Positions 18,060-26,185 of a stretch of 64,000 nt of DNA are shown piece by piece (positions within the stretch are counted from its first letter, which is position 1; each line of letters opens with the position of its first letter). The notes beneath the pieces are model-generated. The model saw only the letters and a program-made list of their open reading frames with translations, made no database searches and was not told the DNA's origin. Source of the stretch: Chlorobiota bacterium (GTDB taxonomy: Bacteria > Bacteroidota > Ignavibacteria > OLB7). The position numbers were made by a program, and so were the translations under genes. Location of the stretch: positions 186,001 through 250,000 of the forward strand of contig JADJXR010000001.1 of NCBI GenBank assembly GCA_016710285.1, given 5' to 3'.

Positions 18060-19433
18060 CTACCCCCTCCCCAGCACAAACTCCAACCCTTCTCGCAGCT
18101 GTGGGTGGCGGAAACGGTAGCCGGTTTCCAGCAGCACGCTGGGGACCACACGCTGGCTTGCAAGCAACACCTCCTTCCCCATTTGGCCCAACGCTGTTTT
18201 CAGCACGGCGGCCGGCGCGGCAACGATGCAGGGGCGGCGAAGCACCGCCGCCAGCGTCTTGCAGAACTCTCGGTTGGTGGCGGGGTTTGGCGCAACAAGG
18301 TTCATCGGGCCGTGGATTGTTTCGTTCATCATCGCATGGTGGATTCCGCCGATGGTGTCGTCAATCGTGATCCAACTCCAGAACTGCTCCCCCTTCCCTA
18401 TCGGCCCACCAAGTCCCAGCCGGAACGGGATCAGCATCGGTCCAAGCGCGCCGCCGGCTGGCGTCAGCACCACCCCGATGCGCGGATGCACCACCCGAAT
18501 CCCCGCTTGCCGGGCGGGGTCGGCGGCGGACTCCCACTGCTTCCCAATCTCCGATAAAAACAGATCACCCGGCCCCTTCGACTCATCCAGTAATTCCGCG
18601 CCGCGGTCGCCGTAGTAGCCAACGGCGGAGGCGGAGATCATCACCGCAGGTTTTGCCCGCAAGCGTGCAATGGCGCTGGCCAGCAGCTGCGTCCCCTTCA
18701 CGCGGCTTTCCATCACTGACTTCCGTTTGCTTCCGGTCCAAAGCGCGGCAATCGGTTCCCCCGCCAGATGCACCACCGCGTCAACCCCTTCCAACCGTGC
18801 GGCATCAATCTCCCCCGTGGCCGGGTTCCAATGGACCATCGCCTCCGACGACCGGCCTCGCGTCAGGCCAAGAACCTTGTGGCCTCCGGTGGTCAGGAAT
18901 GCGGAAAGCTGAGTTCCAAGCAGTCCGTTTGGGCCGGAGATCAGCACCGTCAGCCGCGGTTTGTGGGCGTGGCGATGGTGCTCGGCAAGGTCCTGCTGCG
19001 TCAGGGCGTGGCGGTAGCGAAAAGCGCGGTCGAATTTGCGGCGAACGCCCCCCTTCCCCATCGCCCCACCAAGCATTTGCAGGGGGAGCGTGTACTCCAG
19101 TCGATCGGTAAGAATCGTGGAATCGCCACCATCGGGGGTGAACAGATGGAGGTGCTGATACGTGGCAAACGGTCCAGATTCTTGCACATCCAAAAACTGG
19201 CGGCCATGCTGATACTCTTGATGCCGAATAACCCACCGCAGCGGAACCAGCCACGGCCTTACGCGAAGCACCACACGCGCACCGTCGCGAATTCCGCCGG
19301 TGTTGGAAAGGATTGTGGTGCGCTCCCACGGCGGCATCAGCCGGGCCAATGCCCCGGGGCGTTCGTGCCAGTTGAACACCTCCTGGACCGGGGCGTTGAT
19401 CCGCGTTTGATACTCACAAATTTCCAAGCTCAT
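18060..19433 (-). CDS. SRPBCC domain fused to TIGR01777 NAD-dependent epimerase (YfcH-like)
   Basis: The 457-residue product has two parts. Residues 1-~150 resemble a SRPBCC/START-like ligand-binding domain (I-N-A-P-V-Q-E-V-F-x-W-H start). Residues ~155-457 are a short-chain epimerase with V-L-I-S-G-P-N-G-L-L-G (NAD-binding), V-V-H-L-A-G-E-P-I and S-A-V-G-Y-Y-G. These are hallmarks of the TIGR01777 (YfcH/SULA) family. The fused SRPBCC-epimerase form is known in several phyla, but no substrate is established. The gene is divergent from doxX and ends close to the terminator of the NlpC gene. Confidence 0.82.
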   Translation of the reverse strand: MSLEICEYQTRINAPVQEVFNWHERPGALARLMPPWERTTILSNTGGIRDGARVVLRVRPWLVPLRWVIRHQEYQHGRQFLDVQESGPFATYQHLHLFTPDGGDSTILTDRLEYTLPLQMLGGAMGKGGVRRKFDRAFRYRHALTQQDLAEHHRHAHKPRLTVLISGPNGLLGTQLSAFLTTGGHKVLGLTRGRSSEAMVHWNPATGEIDAARLEGVDAVVHLAGEPIAALWTGSKRKSVMESRVKGTQLLASAIARLRAKPAVMISASAVGYYGDRGAELLDESKGPGDLFLSEIGKQWESAADPARQAGIRVVHPRIGVVLTPAGGALGPMLIPFRLGLGGPIGKGEQFWSWITIDDTIGGIHHAMMNETIHGPMNLVAPNPATNREFCKTLAAVLRRPCIVAAPAAVLKTALGQMGKEVLLASQRVVPSVLLETGYRFRHPQLREGLEFVLGRG

Positions 19434-19568
19434 GTTGGTTGTTCCGGTGTGGCCGTTGCTGTTTGGGGTTGGAATCTACGGCATCGCTTCTATCCATCAT
19501 TGCATGATTACTGCATCACCGTTGAGTTTCCATTTGTTGGCCAGCGATTCTGGGGTAGCTTCGCCGCC

Positions 19569-19595
19569 GCCGAAGGCCTATCTTCAGCCTTCGGC
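19569..19595. repeat. GCCGAAGGC inverted repeat
   Basis: A perfect 9-bp inverted repeat (GCCGAAGGC / GCCTTCGGC) with a 9-nt loop lies between the epimerase and doxX genes. The same stem sequence recurs in the repeat clusters at 22.4 kb and 62.9 kb, so it is probably a member of one interspersed palindromic family. Confidence 0.6.
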
Positions 19596-19629
19596 AATCA
19601 TTATCAACCAGAGATCAACCAGAGAAAGT

Positions 19630-20055
19630 ATGAAAGCGATTGAATGGTTAAACAGACCCCACAGCCGCGATCTTGGGCTGCTGGTGCCACGGCTGTTTGC
19701 TGGCTTTGCGCTGGCGTTTGCCCACGGCTACAACAAGGTGTTTGGCGACAGCACAAAGTTTGTTCAGGGGATTGAGAAGATGGGATTCCCCGCTCCTGAA
19801 TTCTTTGCCACCATGGCCGGGTTCTCCGAATTTTTTGGCGGACTGCTTCTTGCCGTCGGGCTGGGGACGCGAACCAGCAGCGTGCTTATTGCCGGGACGA
19901 TGTTCGTTGCCGGGTTTATCCGCCACGCCAGCGATCCGTTCAAATCGCGGGAGCTTGCGCTGCTTTATCTGTGCGTCGCGCTCCTCTATTTTTTTGTGGG
20001 ACCGGGGCGGTACAGTTTGGATTGGACCATCGCACAGCGGAAGCAGAAACCGTAG
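19630..20055 (+). CDS. DoxX family membrane protein
   Basis: The 141-residue product has four predicted membrane helices and the DoxX pattern: R-L-F-A-G-F-A-L-A-F-A-H-G, then G-F-P-A-P-E-F-F-A, then F-x-E-F-F-G-G-L-L-L-A-V-G-L-G-T-R. The open frame extends upstream, but the ATG at M-K-A-I-E-W-L, preceded by AGAGAAAG, gives the family length. DoxX/MauE-type proteins sit in the inner membrane and are linked to redox or thiol balance in some species. The role here is unknown. Confidence 0.82.
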   Translation: MKAIEWLNRPHSRDLGLLVPRLFAGFALAFAHGYNKVFGDSTKFVQGIEKMGFPAPEFFATMAGFSEFFGGLLLAVGLGTRTSSVLIAGTMFVAGFIRHASDPFKSRELALLYLCVALLYFFVGPGRYSLDWTIAQRKQKP

Positions 20056-20117
20056 AAGGATTGCACAGATTTTTTCGGGCTGCCGTGCCACCGGGGTGAT
20101 GCTGGGGCAAATGTTGG

Positions 20118-21407
20118 CTATTCATTCCGCAGCTCCTTCAGCTCCACCCTTCGGTTTGCTGCGCGGCCAAGCTCGAAGGCGTTGTCGCCGATTGGTTCGG
20201 CTTCGCCGCGGCCTTCGGCGGTTAGGCGTTCGGGGGGGATGTTGTGGCGGGCCATCAAGTATGCGCGGACGCTCTCGGCACGGCGTTGCGATAACCGCTG
20301 GTTGTCGGCTTCGGTTCCAACGTTGTCGGTGTGGCCCTCGATCAGCAAATGGAGCGATGGATTGCCCTTCAGCAGCCGCCCGATTGTCCGCAGCGTCCCC
20401 TCCGATTCAGGAAGGATATCGGCGGAGTTATTGGCAAAGTTGATCCCATAAATAATCGCCCGGCCTTTGCTTTCAAGCTCCTGTTTCAGCCCCTCCACCG
20501 CCCGTTCCTCGGTGATGTTCCCGCCGGTCCCCACGCTGTTCGGCGAACGTCGGAACACCCAAAAACCGTACCGGGTGATGTCATCGCCGTGGCACCAGAT
20601 TCCGTTCAGGCGGGTCCCTTCGGCATTCACCACCAGCACCGCCCGGCCCTCGGCATTTGCTTCGGCCTCCACCCAGCGGAAGGATACCACCCGCCGCTCC
20701 ATCCCCCCTTGCGGGATCACGCCGTTGCGGTACTCATAGTGCCCGGTAACGTTCGATCCCTCCTGCTGAAGGTCCACCCATCCCCAATTTGTCTCCCACC
20801 GCCCTGTGATATCAATCGCGGGGACCGCAGCACTGGTGGGCCGGCCCAGGGCCTCCACCTCCATCAGTTCGGTAAAGGAAGGATTGCCGTGGTTCGACTC
20901 GATCGTGATCCGCACCCAGCGTGCGCCCGCCGGGGCTGGCAGCCGAATGGCTGTGTCGCTTTGCGGGCGCAGCAGAAACGTGCCAACGGTGCGGTATCCC
21001 GATGCCGGCGACTCCTGCGAGAACTCCACCGTCACTTCGCGCGCGCTGATTCCTTCATACTCCTGCTGGCATTCGGTGTTGAACCGCAGCTGCTCAATCC
21101 GGTACGGCTCCGATAACTCCACCACGAACTCCAACGGAAGCGGTGCGTCGCTGGCGCTGCACCATCCGCGTGTTGTGGTGCCATCCAGCAATGCCTCTGG
21201 CGACCACGCAACCACATCTTCGCCGGTGCTGGACGAGGTGGAGTAGCTGGGGGGTGCCGAAATGATGTACGCCCCGTTCGGCAACGCCAGCGCGTTGATG
21301 AGCCGTGCATCTGGCGGGGTATCTGGCAAGGCATCTGGTTGGGCAATTGCCGTGCTGAAGGCAAGCAATGCCAGCGGAAGGATGTGGGATATTCGTTGCG
21401 CTATCAT
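20118..21407 (-). CDS. OmpA-family outer-membrane protein with discoidin-like N-terminal domain
   Basis: The 429-residue product begins with a signal peptide ending near A-I-A-Q. Residues ~45-190 resemble a discoidin/F5-8 type C-like carbohydrate-binding sandwich (L-L-D-G-T-T-T-R-G-W ... R-W-V-R-I-T-I-E-S). A small beta-rich domain follows. The C-terminal ~110 residues are an OmpA peptidoglycan-binding domain: I-N-F-A-N-N-S-A-D-I, I-E-G-H-T-D-N-V-G, N-x-R-L-S-Q-R-R-A-E-S-V-R-A-Y-L, and N-R-R-V-E. It probably links the outer membrane to peptidoglycan while the first domain binds a sugar or protein ligand. Confidence 0.85.
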   Translation of the reverse strand: MIAQRISHILPLALLAFSTAIAQPDALPDTPPDARLINALALPNGAYIISAPPSYSTSSSTGEDVVAWSPEALLDGTTTRGWCSASDAPLPLEFVVELSEPYRIEQLRFNTECQQEYEGISAREVTVEFSQESPASGYRTVGTFLLRPQSDTAIRLPAPAGARWVRITIESNHGNPSFTELMEVEALGRPTSAAVPAIDITGRWETNWGWVDLQQEGSNVTGHYEYRNGVIPQGGMERRVVSFRWVEAEANAEGRAVLVVNAEGTRLNGIWCHGDDITRYGFWVFRRSPNSVGTGGNITEERAVEGLKQELESKGRAIIYGINFANNSADILPESEGTLRTIGRLLKGNPSLHLLIEGHTDNVGTEADNQRLSQRRAESVRAYLMARHNIPPERLTAEGRGEAEPIGDNAFELGRAANRRVELKELRNE

Positions 21408-21483
21408 GGTGGTATCTGCGATGTGTGGTTAAAGCCTATTTTCGTTGCGGCAGGAACGTTGTAGAATTTTATCCTTTCCCACA

Positions 21484-22353
21484 ATGTCATTTTTTCCACG
21501 GCCATTTCCCACGCGCCCGTTTCTTGCAAGGGCATTCCACCGTTATCAAGGGTTTGCGGCGTTGCTGGCTTCGGGGGTGTCGCTCCCGTTTCTTGCTTGC
21601 GGCATCACCGGAAGCGAAAGCCCCACCCCCGAAGCACAGTTTTGGGTTGGATGCCGTGCGTTTAAGGACTCGCTGACGGAGTTCAATAACCAGTCGTATG
21701 CCGCGGCCAGCTATCAATGGGATTTCGGGAACGGAACCACCTCAACCGAGGCAACCCCATCGGTTCGCTATGCCGATACTGGCACGTATGTGGTTCGGTT
21801 GGTGTGCAAAAATAGCGATGGCGTTGCCGATGAAATGGTGGACACTATTCAGGTGTTTTCCCCGCCTCCGCCTTCCATGATTCTTGACGTTCAGCAGGTG
21901 CCGATGGGGGACCACGACGCGCTTTGGGCAACCGTTGCGGCAACGGTGCTTCGGTATCGCGGGGTGAAGGTGGACCCGTGCACGATCGCGGGAGATTATC
22001 TTGGATCCGACTGCTGCAAGAACCCTGAAGCGTGTGGCGATTTTGCAACCCTGGACCAGATTGAGCGGGCGATACTCCGGTTTGGAGGGTTATACTCTGA
22101 GCAAAGCCAGGCCCCACTTTCGTGGGAATCGCTGCGGGAGCAGATTGCCCAACACCGCCCCGTGGTGGCTTGGCTGCGCAAACCTGGCTACTACTACGCC
22201 GTGATGATTGTTGGCTACGAAGCCGACAGCACCATGCACGTGCTGGACCCCCGCAACGGCTACTTCACCGCGCCATACGCCGGAACCACCGTCAGCCTTC
22301 CGGTGCAGGGGAATGCCTACGATTGGATTCACTCGCTCTACTGTTTTCGGTAG
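21484..22353 (+). CDS. Lipoprotein with PKD domain and papain-like (C39/BtrH-type) domain lacking catalytic residues
   Basis: The 289-residue product has an N-terminal hydrophobic segment ending in L-P-F-L-A-C-G, a possible lipobox. A PKD domain follows (Y-Q-W-D-F-G-N-G-T-T-S-T-E-A-T-P). The C-terminal ~170 residues look like a papain-like cysteine-protease fold (D-V-Q-Q-V-P ... V-A-A-T-V-L-R-Y-R-G ... P-V-V-A-W-L ... A-V-M-I-V-G-Y-E ... D-P). In active relatives a W-C-W-A-A-type motif supplies the nucleophile, and here the stretch reads A-L-W-A-T-V. The usual His before the V-I-V-G-Y strand is Tyr. The protein is thus probably a non-catalytic binding module. Confidence 0.6.
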   Translation: MSFFPRPFPTRPFLARAFHRYQGFAALLASGVSLPFLACGITGSESPTPEAQFWVGCRAFKDSLTEFNNQSYAAASYQWDFGNGTTSTEATPSVRYADTGTYVVRLVCKNSDGVADEMVDTIQVFSPPPPSMILDVQQVPMGDHDALWATVAATVLRYRGVKVDPCTIAGDYLGSDCCKNPEACGDFATLDQIERAILRFGGLYSEQSQAPLSWESLREQIAQHRPVVAWLRKPGYYYAVMIVGYEADSTMHVLDPRNGYFTAPYAGTTVSLPVQGNAYDWIHSLYCFR

Positions 22354-22364
22354 CGGCCCCGACA

Positions 22365-22612
22365 TCAGTTGGGGTAGCGGCAGGTCTTTAGCCTGCCAAG
22401 TCGCCGAAGGCTAAAGACCTTCGGCTACCTCTACCGTAGCAGTTCCGACCTCCGTCGGGGTAGAGGCAGGTCTTTAGCCTGCCAATACTACACTGGCGGA
22501 CACCCTTGCCTTCCGTTGCTTTCTCGCCGAAGGCTAAAGACCTTTTATGGACCCCGATTCAATCGGGGCGGCTACCTCTTCGGTAGCGATCCCGACCTCC
22601 ATCGGGGTAATG
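22365..22612. repeat. Cluster of short palindromes (REP-like)
   Basis: The 328-bp gap after the PKD gene is filled with small inverted repeats. GGCAGG-TCTTTAG-CCTGCC lies at 22379-22397 and again at 22465-22483. GCCGAAGG-CTAAAGA-CCTTCGGC lies at 22403-22425, and a half copy at 22529. Several CCCGA...TCGGGG hairpins occur, including a perfect CCCCGATTC/AATCGGGG at 22552-22568. Related palindromes recur at 62.9 kb. No open frame is credible here. Confidence 0.75.
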
Positions 22613-22681
22613 ACCTGCCACCGTGGGAGCATGAATTTGCTGCCCCCACGGCGGGCAATGGATCAACGATTGGCCTTCCGA

Positions 22682-23872
22682 CTATCCTTCAACCGACTCG
22701 CGAGGCATGGTTGCCATCACGTTGGCAATGCGCTCCAACGCCTTCTGGATATTCTCCACCGAGTTGGCGTAGCTGAACCGCAGGAACCCTTCGCCATGCG
22801 CGCCAAACGCCGCGCCGCTTAGGCAGGCAACGCCAGCTTCGTACAGCATCAGGTTCGCCATTTTTGCCGAGCTCATGCCCGTTCCCTCGATATTTGGGAA
22901 GACGTAGAACGCCCCCTGCGGGCGGTGGCAACGGAACCCTGGGATTTGGTTCAGCCCGTCAACAATCACGTCGCGGCGGCGGCGGAACTCCTCAACAAAC
23001 AGGTCCACGCTCTCCTGCGGGCCGCGCAACGCCTCCACCCCGGCAACTTGCGTGAAGCTGCTGGTGCAGCTGGTGCAGTTGGTTTGCAGCTTGCTCACCA
23101 CTTGGGCAATCCCTGCGGGCATCATTCCGTAGCCAAGCCTCCAGCCGGTCATCGCGTAGGTTTTGCTGAACCCGTCCAGCATAATCGTCCGCTCTTTCAT
23201 TCCCGGGAATTCTAGAATGGATTTGTGTTGGAAGCCATCGTAGGTGATGCGCGAGTAGATTTCGTCGGAGAAGACGATCAGGTTGTTCCGCTCGGCCATT
23301 TCGGCAATCCCCTCAATGTCTTCGGCGGTTAAAATGCCGCCGGTGGGATTTTGCGGCGTGTTGATAATCACCATGCGAGTGCGTGGGGTGATGCGCGCTT
23401 CAAGGTCGGCAAGATCGAAGCGGAACGCTTTCTCCTCACGAAGTGGAAGGGGAACCGGCTTGGCTCCCAAAAAGTTGATAACCGACTCATAGATGGGGAA
23501 TCCTGGGTTGGGATAGATCACCTCATCCCCTTCGTCAATGGTGGCCATCAGGGCGTAGAACATGATCGGTTTGGCCCCTGGGGTTATCACGATTTCATCC
23601 GGCGAGCAAGCAACGCCTGGGCGGGTTTGTTGGATGTAATCGGCCACGGCTTGGCGCGCCTCGGGAAGACCGCTGGAGGGGCCGTAATGGGTGAAGCCGT
23701 TGTCCAACGCGTTCTTGGCCGCGCCGATGATGTTGGCCGGGGTGTCAAAATCTGGCTCGCCAATTTCAAGGTGGACGATGTCGCGCCCTTCGGCCTCCAA
23801 CTTGCGGGCTTTAAGAAGAACCTCAAACGCTGTCTCGGTTCCTAACCGCGAAATCCGCTGTGCAATGTGCAT
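22682..23872 (-). CDS. Class I/II PLP-dependent aminotransferase (aspartate aminotransferase type)
   Basis: The 396-residue product has the fold-type I signature: I-G-E-P-D-F near residue 36, Y-G-P-S-S-G-L-P-E-A-R, N-P-T-G-G (PLP ring contact), F-S-D-E-I-Y, and the Schiff-base lysine in G-F-S-K-T-Y-A-M-T-G-W-R-L-G-Y. The start at M-H-I-A-Q-R-I is preceded by AGGAG eight bases upstream. The open frame's further 21 upstream codons are not family-like. It would transfer amino groups between an amino acid and a 2-oxo acid in the cytoplasm. Asp, Ala or aromatic substrates cannot be distinguished here. Confidence 0.88.
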   Translation of the reverse strand: MHIAQRISRLGTETAFEVLLKARKLEAEGRDIVHLEIGEPDFDTPANIIGAAKNALDNGFTHYGPSSGLPEARQAVADYIQQTRPGVACSPDEIVITPGAKPIMFYALMATIDEGDEVIYPNPGFPIYESVINFLGAKPVPLPLREEKAFRFDLADLEARITPRTRMVIINTPQNPTGGILTAEDIEGIAEMAERNNLIVFSDEIYSRITYDGFQHKSILEFPGMKERTIMLDGFSKTYAMTGWRLGYGMMPAGIAQVVSKLQTNCTSCTSSFTQVAGVEALRGPQESVDLFVEEFRRRRDVIVDGLNQIPGFRCHRPQGAFYVFPNIEGTGMSSAKMANLMLYEAGVACLSGAAFGAHGEGFLRFSYANSVENIQKALERIANVMATMPRESVEG

Positions 23873-24139
23873 GGTATGGTCTCCTGAAAGAGTATGGTAA
23901 GTTTGAAGTAGCGTCCAATGTGGGTATGCCAGCAATCGCTGGTGTAGATGGGAAGCCTTAGCTTAGCAGCAAGAAGGCTTGCGCGGGGCAAAGATAGCCA
24001 TTGCAAGAGATCAACAGATACTGCCAGCCGCTTGGCATAGCCGATAGCTTGCAACAATAGAATACCGGGGCCTTCACAACGGCGTATCCAAGCCGCCTCG
24101 CATCGGCAATCAACCATTCTTCCGAATATCACTGCATCA

Positions 24140-24748
24140 ATGCTGAACCTACGTTCCACCGCTCTGCTGCTTCTGCTATCGGCCGTGCCAGCATTCTCCC
24201 AGCCGCAAACGCTCTTTTCTGGCGATATCGAGCAAGGGGTTTTTGCGGCCCCCACAGGGAAGTTCACCCAGATTGCCGGCGATTGGGGCATGATGATCGG
24301 CGGGCGTGGGGAATGGCTTGCCGACCACCAGTTTGGGATTGGGGTTGGGGGGTATGCGCTGGTTCCGGCACAGATCTACAGCTCGTTCCTGATCGAAGGA
24401 AAAGCCCTCACGCTGCGGATGACCTACTTGGGATTGTTCCTGGAGTATTTTTTCCGCCCCAACGATGTGCTGCACGTTACCGTGGAAACAATGCTTGGCG
24501 GCGGCGGACTGTATTACACCATCACCGAAGGGGACCAAGATAAAACCCCGCGCCCCGACAACTTCGGTTCCGAAGTTTACTCCGTGGTCGAGCCAGGGGT
24601 CAACCTTGAACTGAACCTTGCTCCATACCTCCGCTTTGTGGTTGGGGCAAGCTATCGGCTGGCATTTAACATTGACTATCAGGACCTTGAAGAAAAGGAC
24701 GTCAATGGATTATCGGCCAACATGGGATTTCGGCTTGGCCTTTTTTGA
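24140..24748 (+). CDS. Small outer-membrane beta-barrel protein
   Basis: The 202-residue product has a signal peptide (A-F-S-Q at ~21). It then has alternating hydrophobic and glycine/aromatic strands and ends in M-G-F-R-L-G-L-F, with a terminal Phe as is common in outer-membrane barrels. It has no recognised enzyme motif and would be annotated as a hypothetical OmpW/porin-like barrel. It is divergent from the aminotransferase across a 267-bp gap in which no clear promoter motif was seen. Confidence 0.6.
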   Translation: MLNLRSTALLLLLSAVPAFSQPQTLFSGDIEQGVFAAPTGKFTQIAGDWGMMIGGRGEWLADHQFGIGVGGYALVPAQIYSSFLIEGKALTLRMTYLGLFLEYFFRPNDVLHVTVETMLGGGGLYYTITEGDQDKTPRPDNFGSEVYSVVEPGVNLELNLAPYLRFVVGASYRLAFNIDYQDLEEKDVNGLSANMGFRLGLF

Positions 24749-24871
24749 TGCAGTCACCCTGCCGATACCTGAACGTTGTTTGCCTGCTGGAACGCGCCGA
24801 AGCAAAGCCCTATTTTGCTTCGGTCTGTGCGATACCATATTCAACTTCCAACTACCATCGTAGGGGACGCA

Positions 24872-25888
24872 ATGAACCGTCTGTTCTGCTTCGTACTCCT
24901 TTCCCTGTTTCTTGCCATTTGCCACCCGGCCACCGCGCAGCTTGGCAAGCCGTTGTACACCATCACCGTTACTCGCGGCGGGGTTCCGCTGGGGAGCATC
25001 ACGCTGGAGATGTTTCCCGACATCGCCCCCAAGCACGTGGCCAATTTCGATAGCTTAGTTGGGATTGCGTTTTTCGATGGCACGGCGTTCCACCGCGTTG
25101 TTCCGGGGTTTGTGATCCAAGGCGGGGACCCCAACACTCGCAACGGCGATGAATCAACATGGGGGGAAGGGGATCCATCCCAGCAAACGGTCCCGGCAGA
25201 GTTCAGCAAGCTGCTGCACCAGCGCGGCATTATTTCGGCAGCCCGCACCGACGACCCGAACAGCGCGACCTCGCAATTCTTCATCTGCGTGGCCGCCGCA
25301 CCGTGGCTGGATGGACGTTACTCCATTTATGGGCAAGTGCTTACCGGCATGGATGTTGTGGACACGATTGTGAAATCGCCCGTGAAAAGCGGCACCGAAA
25401 TTCCGCAACAAAAAATCGTTATGACGATTGCCCGCACCGGAACCGACACCACAACCCCCAACGCGCCGCAACTGCTTACCCCAGCCGACGACACCACGAA
25501 CGTGAAAGCATCCCAGCAAGTCCGGTGGAGCAACATTGAAGGAGCAATTCTCTACGAAATTCAGCTTTCCAACGACCCTGATTTTGGGACGCTGATCTTC
25601 AAGGATTCCGTTGTTTCCACCTTGGCCATTTTCAGAAATTTAGAGCGTGGATCAAAAGAATATTTCTGGAGAGTGCGGGCCATGAACGGCGGGAAGCGCG
25701 GGCCATTTTCCGCAGCACGCAGCTTCACCACCATGCCGCTGGCAACCTCCGTCCAGGAAACACCTCAGAACCAGGAGAGCATCGAAACGATGGACCTCTC
25801 GAATCGCATAACCCTACCCGAAGACCGCCAAGCCTCCATTTCCCGCCACCACACACCACCAGCAGCCACCCCAATTACCCGAGATTAA
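24872..25888 (+). CDS. Secreted cyclophilin-type peptidyl-prolyl isomerase with FN3-like C-terminal domain
   Basis: The 338-residue product has a signal peptide (H-P-A-T-A-Q near 23). A cyclophilin domain follows with F-D-G-T-A-F-H-R-V-V-P-G-F-V-I-Q-G-G-D, S-A-T-S-Q-F-F-I and Y-S-I-Y-G-Q-V, i.e. the Arg-Phe-Gln active-site set. From about residue 195 a fibronectin-III-like domain follows (P-x-L-L-T-P-A-D ... V-R-W-S ... Y-F-W-R-V-R-A-M-N). The last ~45 residues are low complexity. It likely assists folding of exported proteins in the periplasm. The start is chosen at the ATG with GGGGA upstream. A strong terminator follows. Confidence 0.88.
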   Translation: MNRLFCFVLLSLFLAICHPATAQLGKPLYTITVTRGGVPLGSITLEMFPDIAPKHVANFDSLVGIAFFDGTAFHRVVPGFVIQGGDPNTRNGDESTWGEGDPSQQTVPAEFSKLLHQRGIISAARTDDPNSATSQFFICVAAAPWLDGRYSIYGQVLTGMDVVDTIVKSPVKSGTEIPQQKIVMTIARTGTDTTTPNAPQLLTPADDTTNVKASQQVRWSNIEGAILYEIQLSNDPDFGTLIFKDSVVSTLAIFRNLERGSKEYFWRVRAMNGGKRGPFSAARSFTTMPLATSVQETPQNQESIETMDLSNRITLPEDRQASISRHHTPPAATPITRD

Positions 25889-25915
25889 CAACAGACATTT
25901 AGGCTCAACAGAAAG

Positions 25916-25957
25916 AAATGGGAAGAAGGTGACAACAACCTTCTTCCCATTTTTTTC
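25916..25957 (+). terminator. Intrinsic terminator after the cyclophilin gene
   Basis: A perfect 15-bp stem (AAATGGGAAGAAGGT and complement) with a 7-nt loop runs into a T tract. It separates the housekeeping genes from the CRISPR-Cas locus. Confidence 0.92.
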
Positions 25958-25973
25958 ACCCCACCTCCCACAC

Positions 25974-25990
25974 CGGACACGAAATGTCCG
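25974..25990. promoter_or_regulatory. Small inverted repeat upstream of cas3
   Basis: CGGACA-CGAAA-TGTCCG forms a perfect 6-bp inverted repeat 195 bp before cas3. It could be an operator half-site pair or a minor hairpin. The 297-bp gap holds no gene, and no certain cas3 promoter was found. Confidence 0.3.
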
Positions 25991-26185
25991 ACGTGACATC
26001 ACCCTCTGCCGAATTTTGCGCTGGATGGTAGATATACCTGCAAAAACGGCGTGAACAAAGCTGAAAGAAAAGAGGACGAATTGCCTATATTATTACCAAC
26101 TCCAAAGAGAAGGTGATAATCGCGGCGAAGCTCACTCTAATTTCTTGCAATAATCACTACGTCATACTCACATTTTTCAACTCTA

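Noticed and set aside
26080..26110. Possible second target of the pseudo-spacer upstream of cas3 (TATATTATTACC)
   Set aside because: Only six consecutive bases match and the preceding bases are not AA, so repression of cas3 by the same RNA is not supported.
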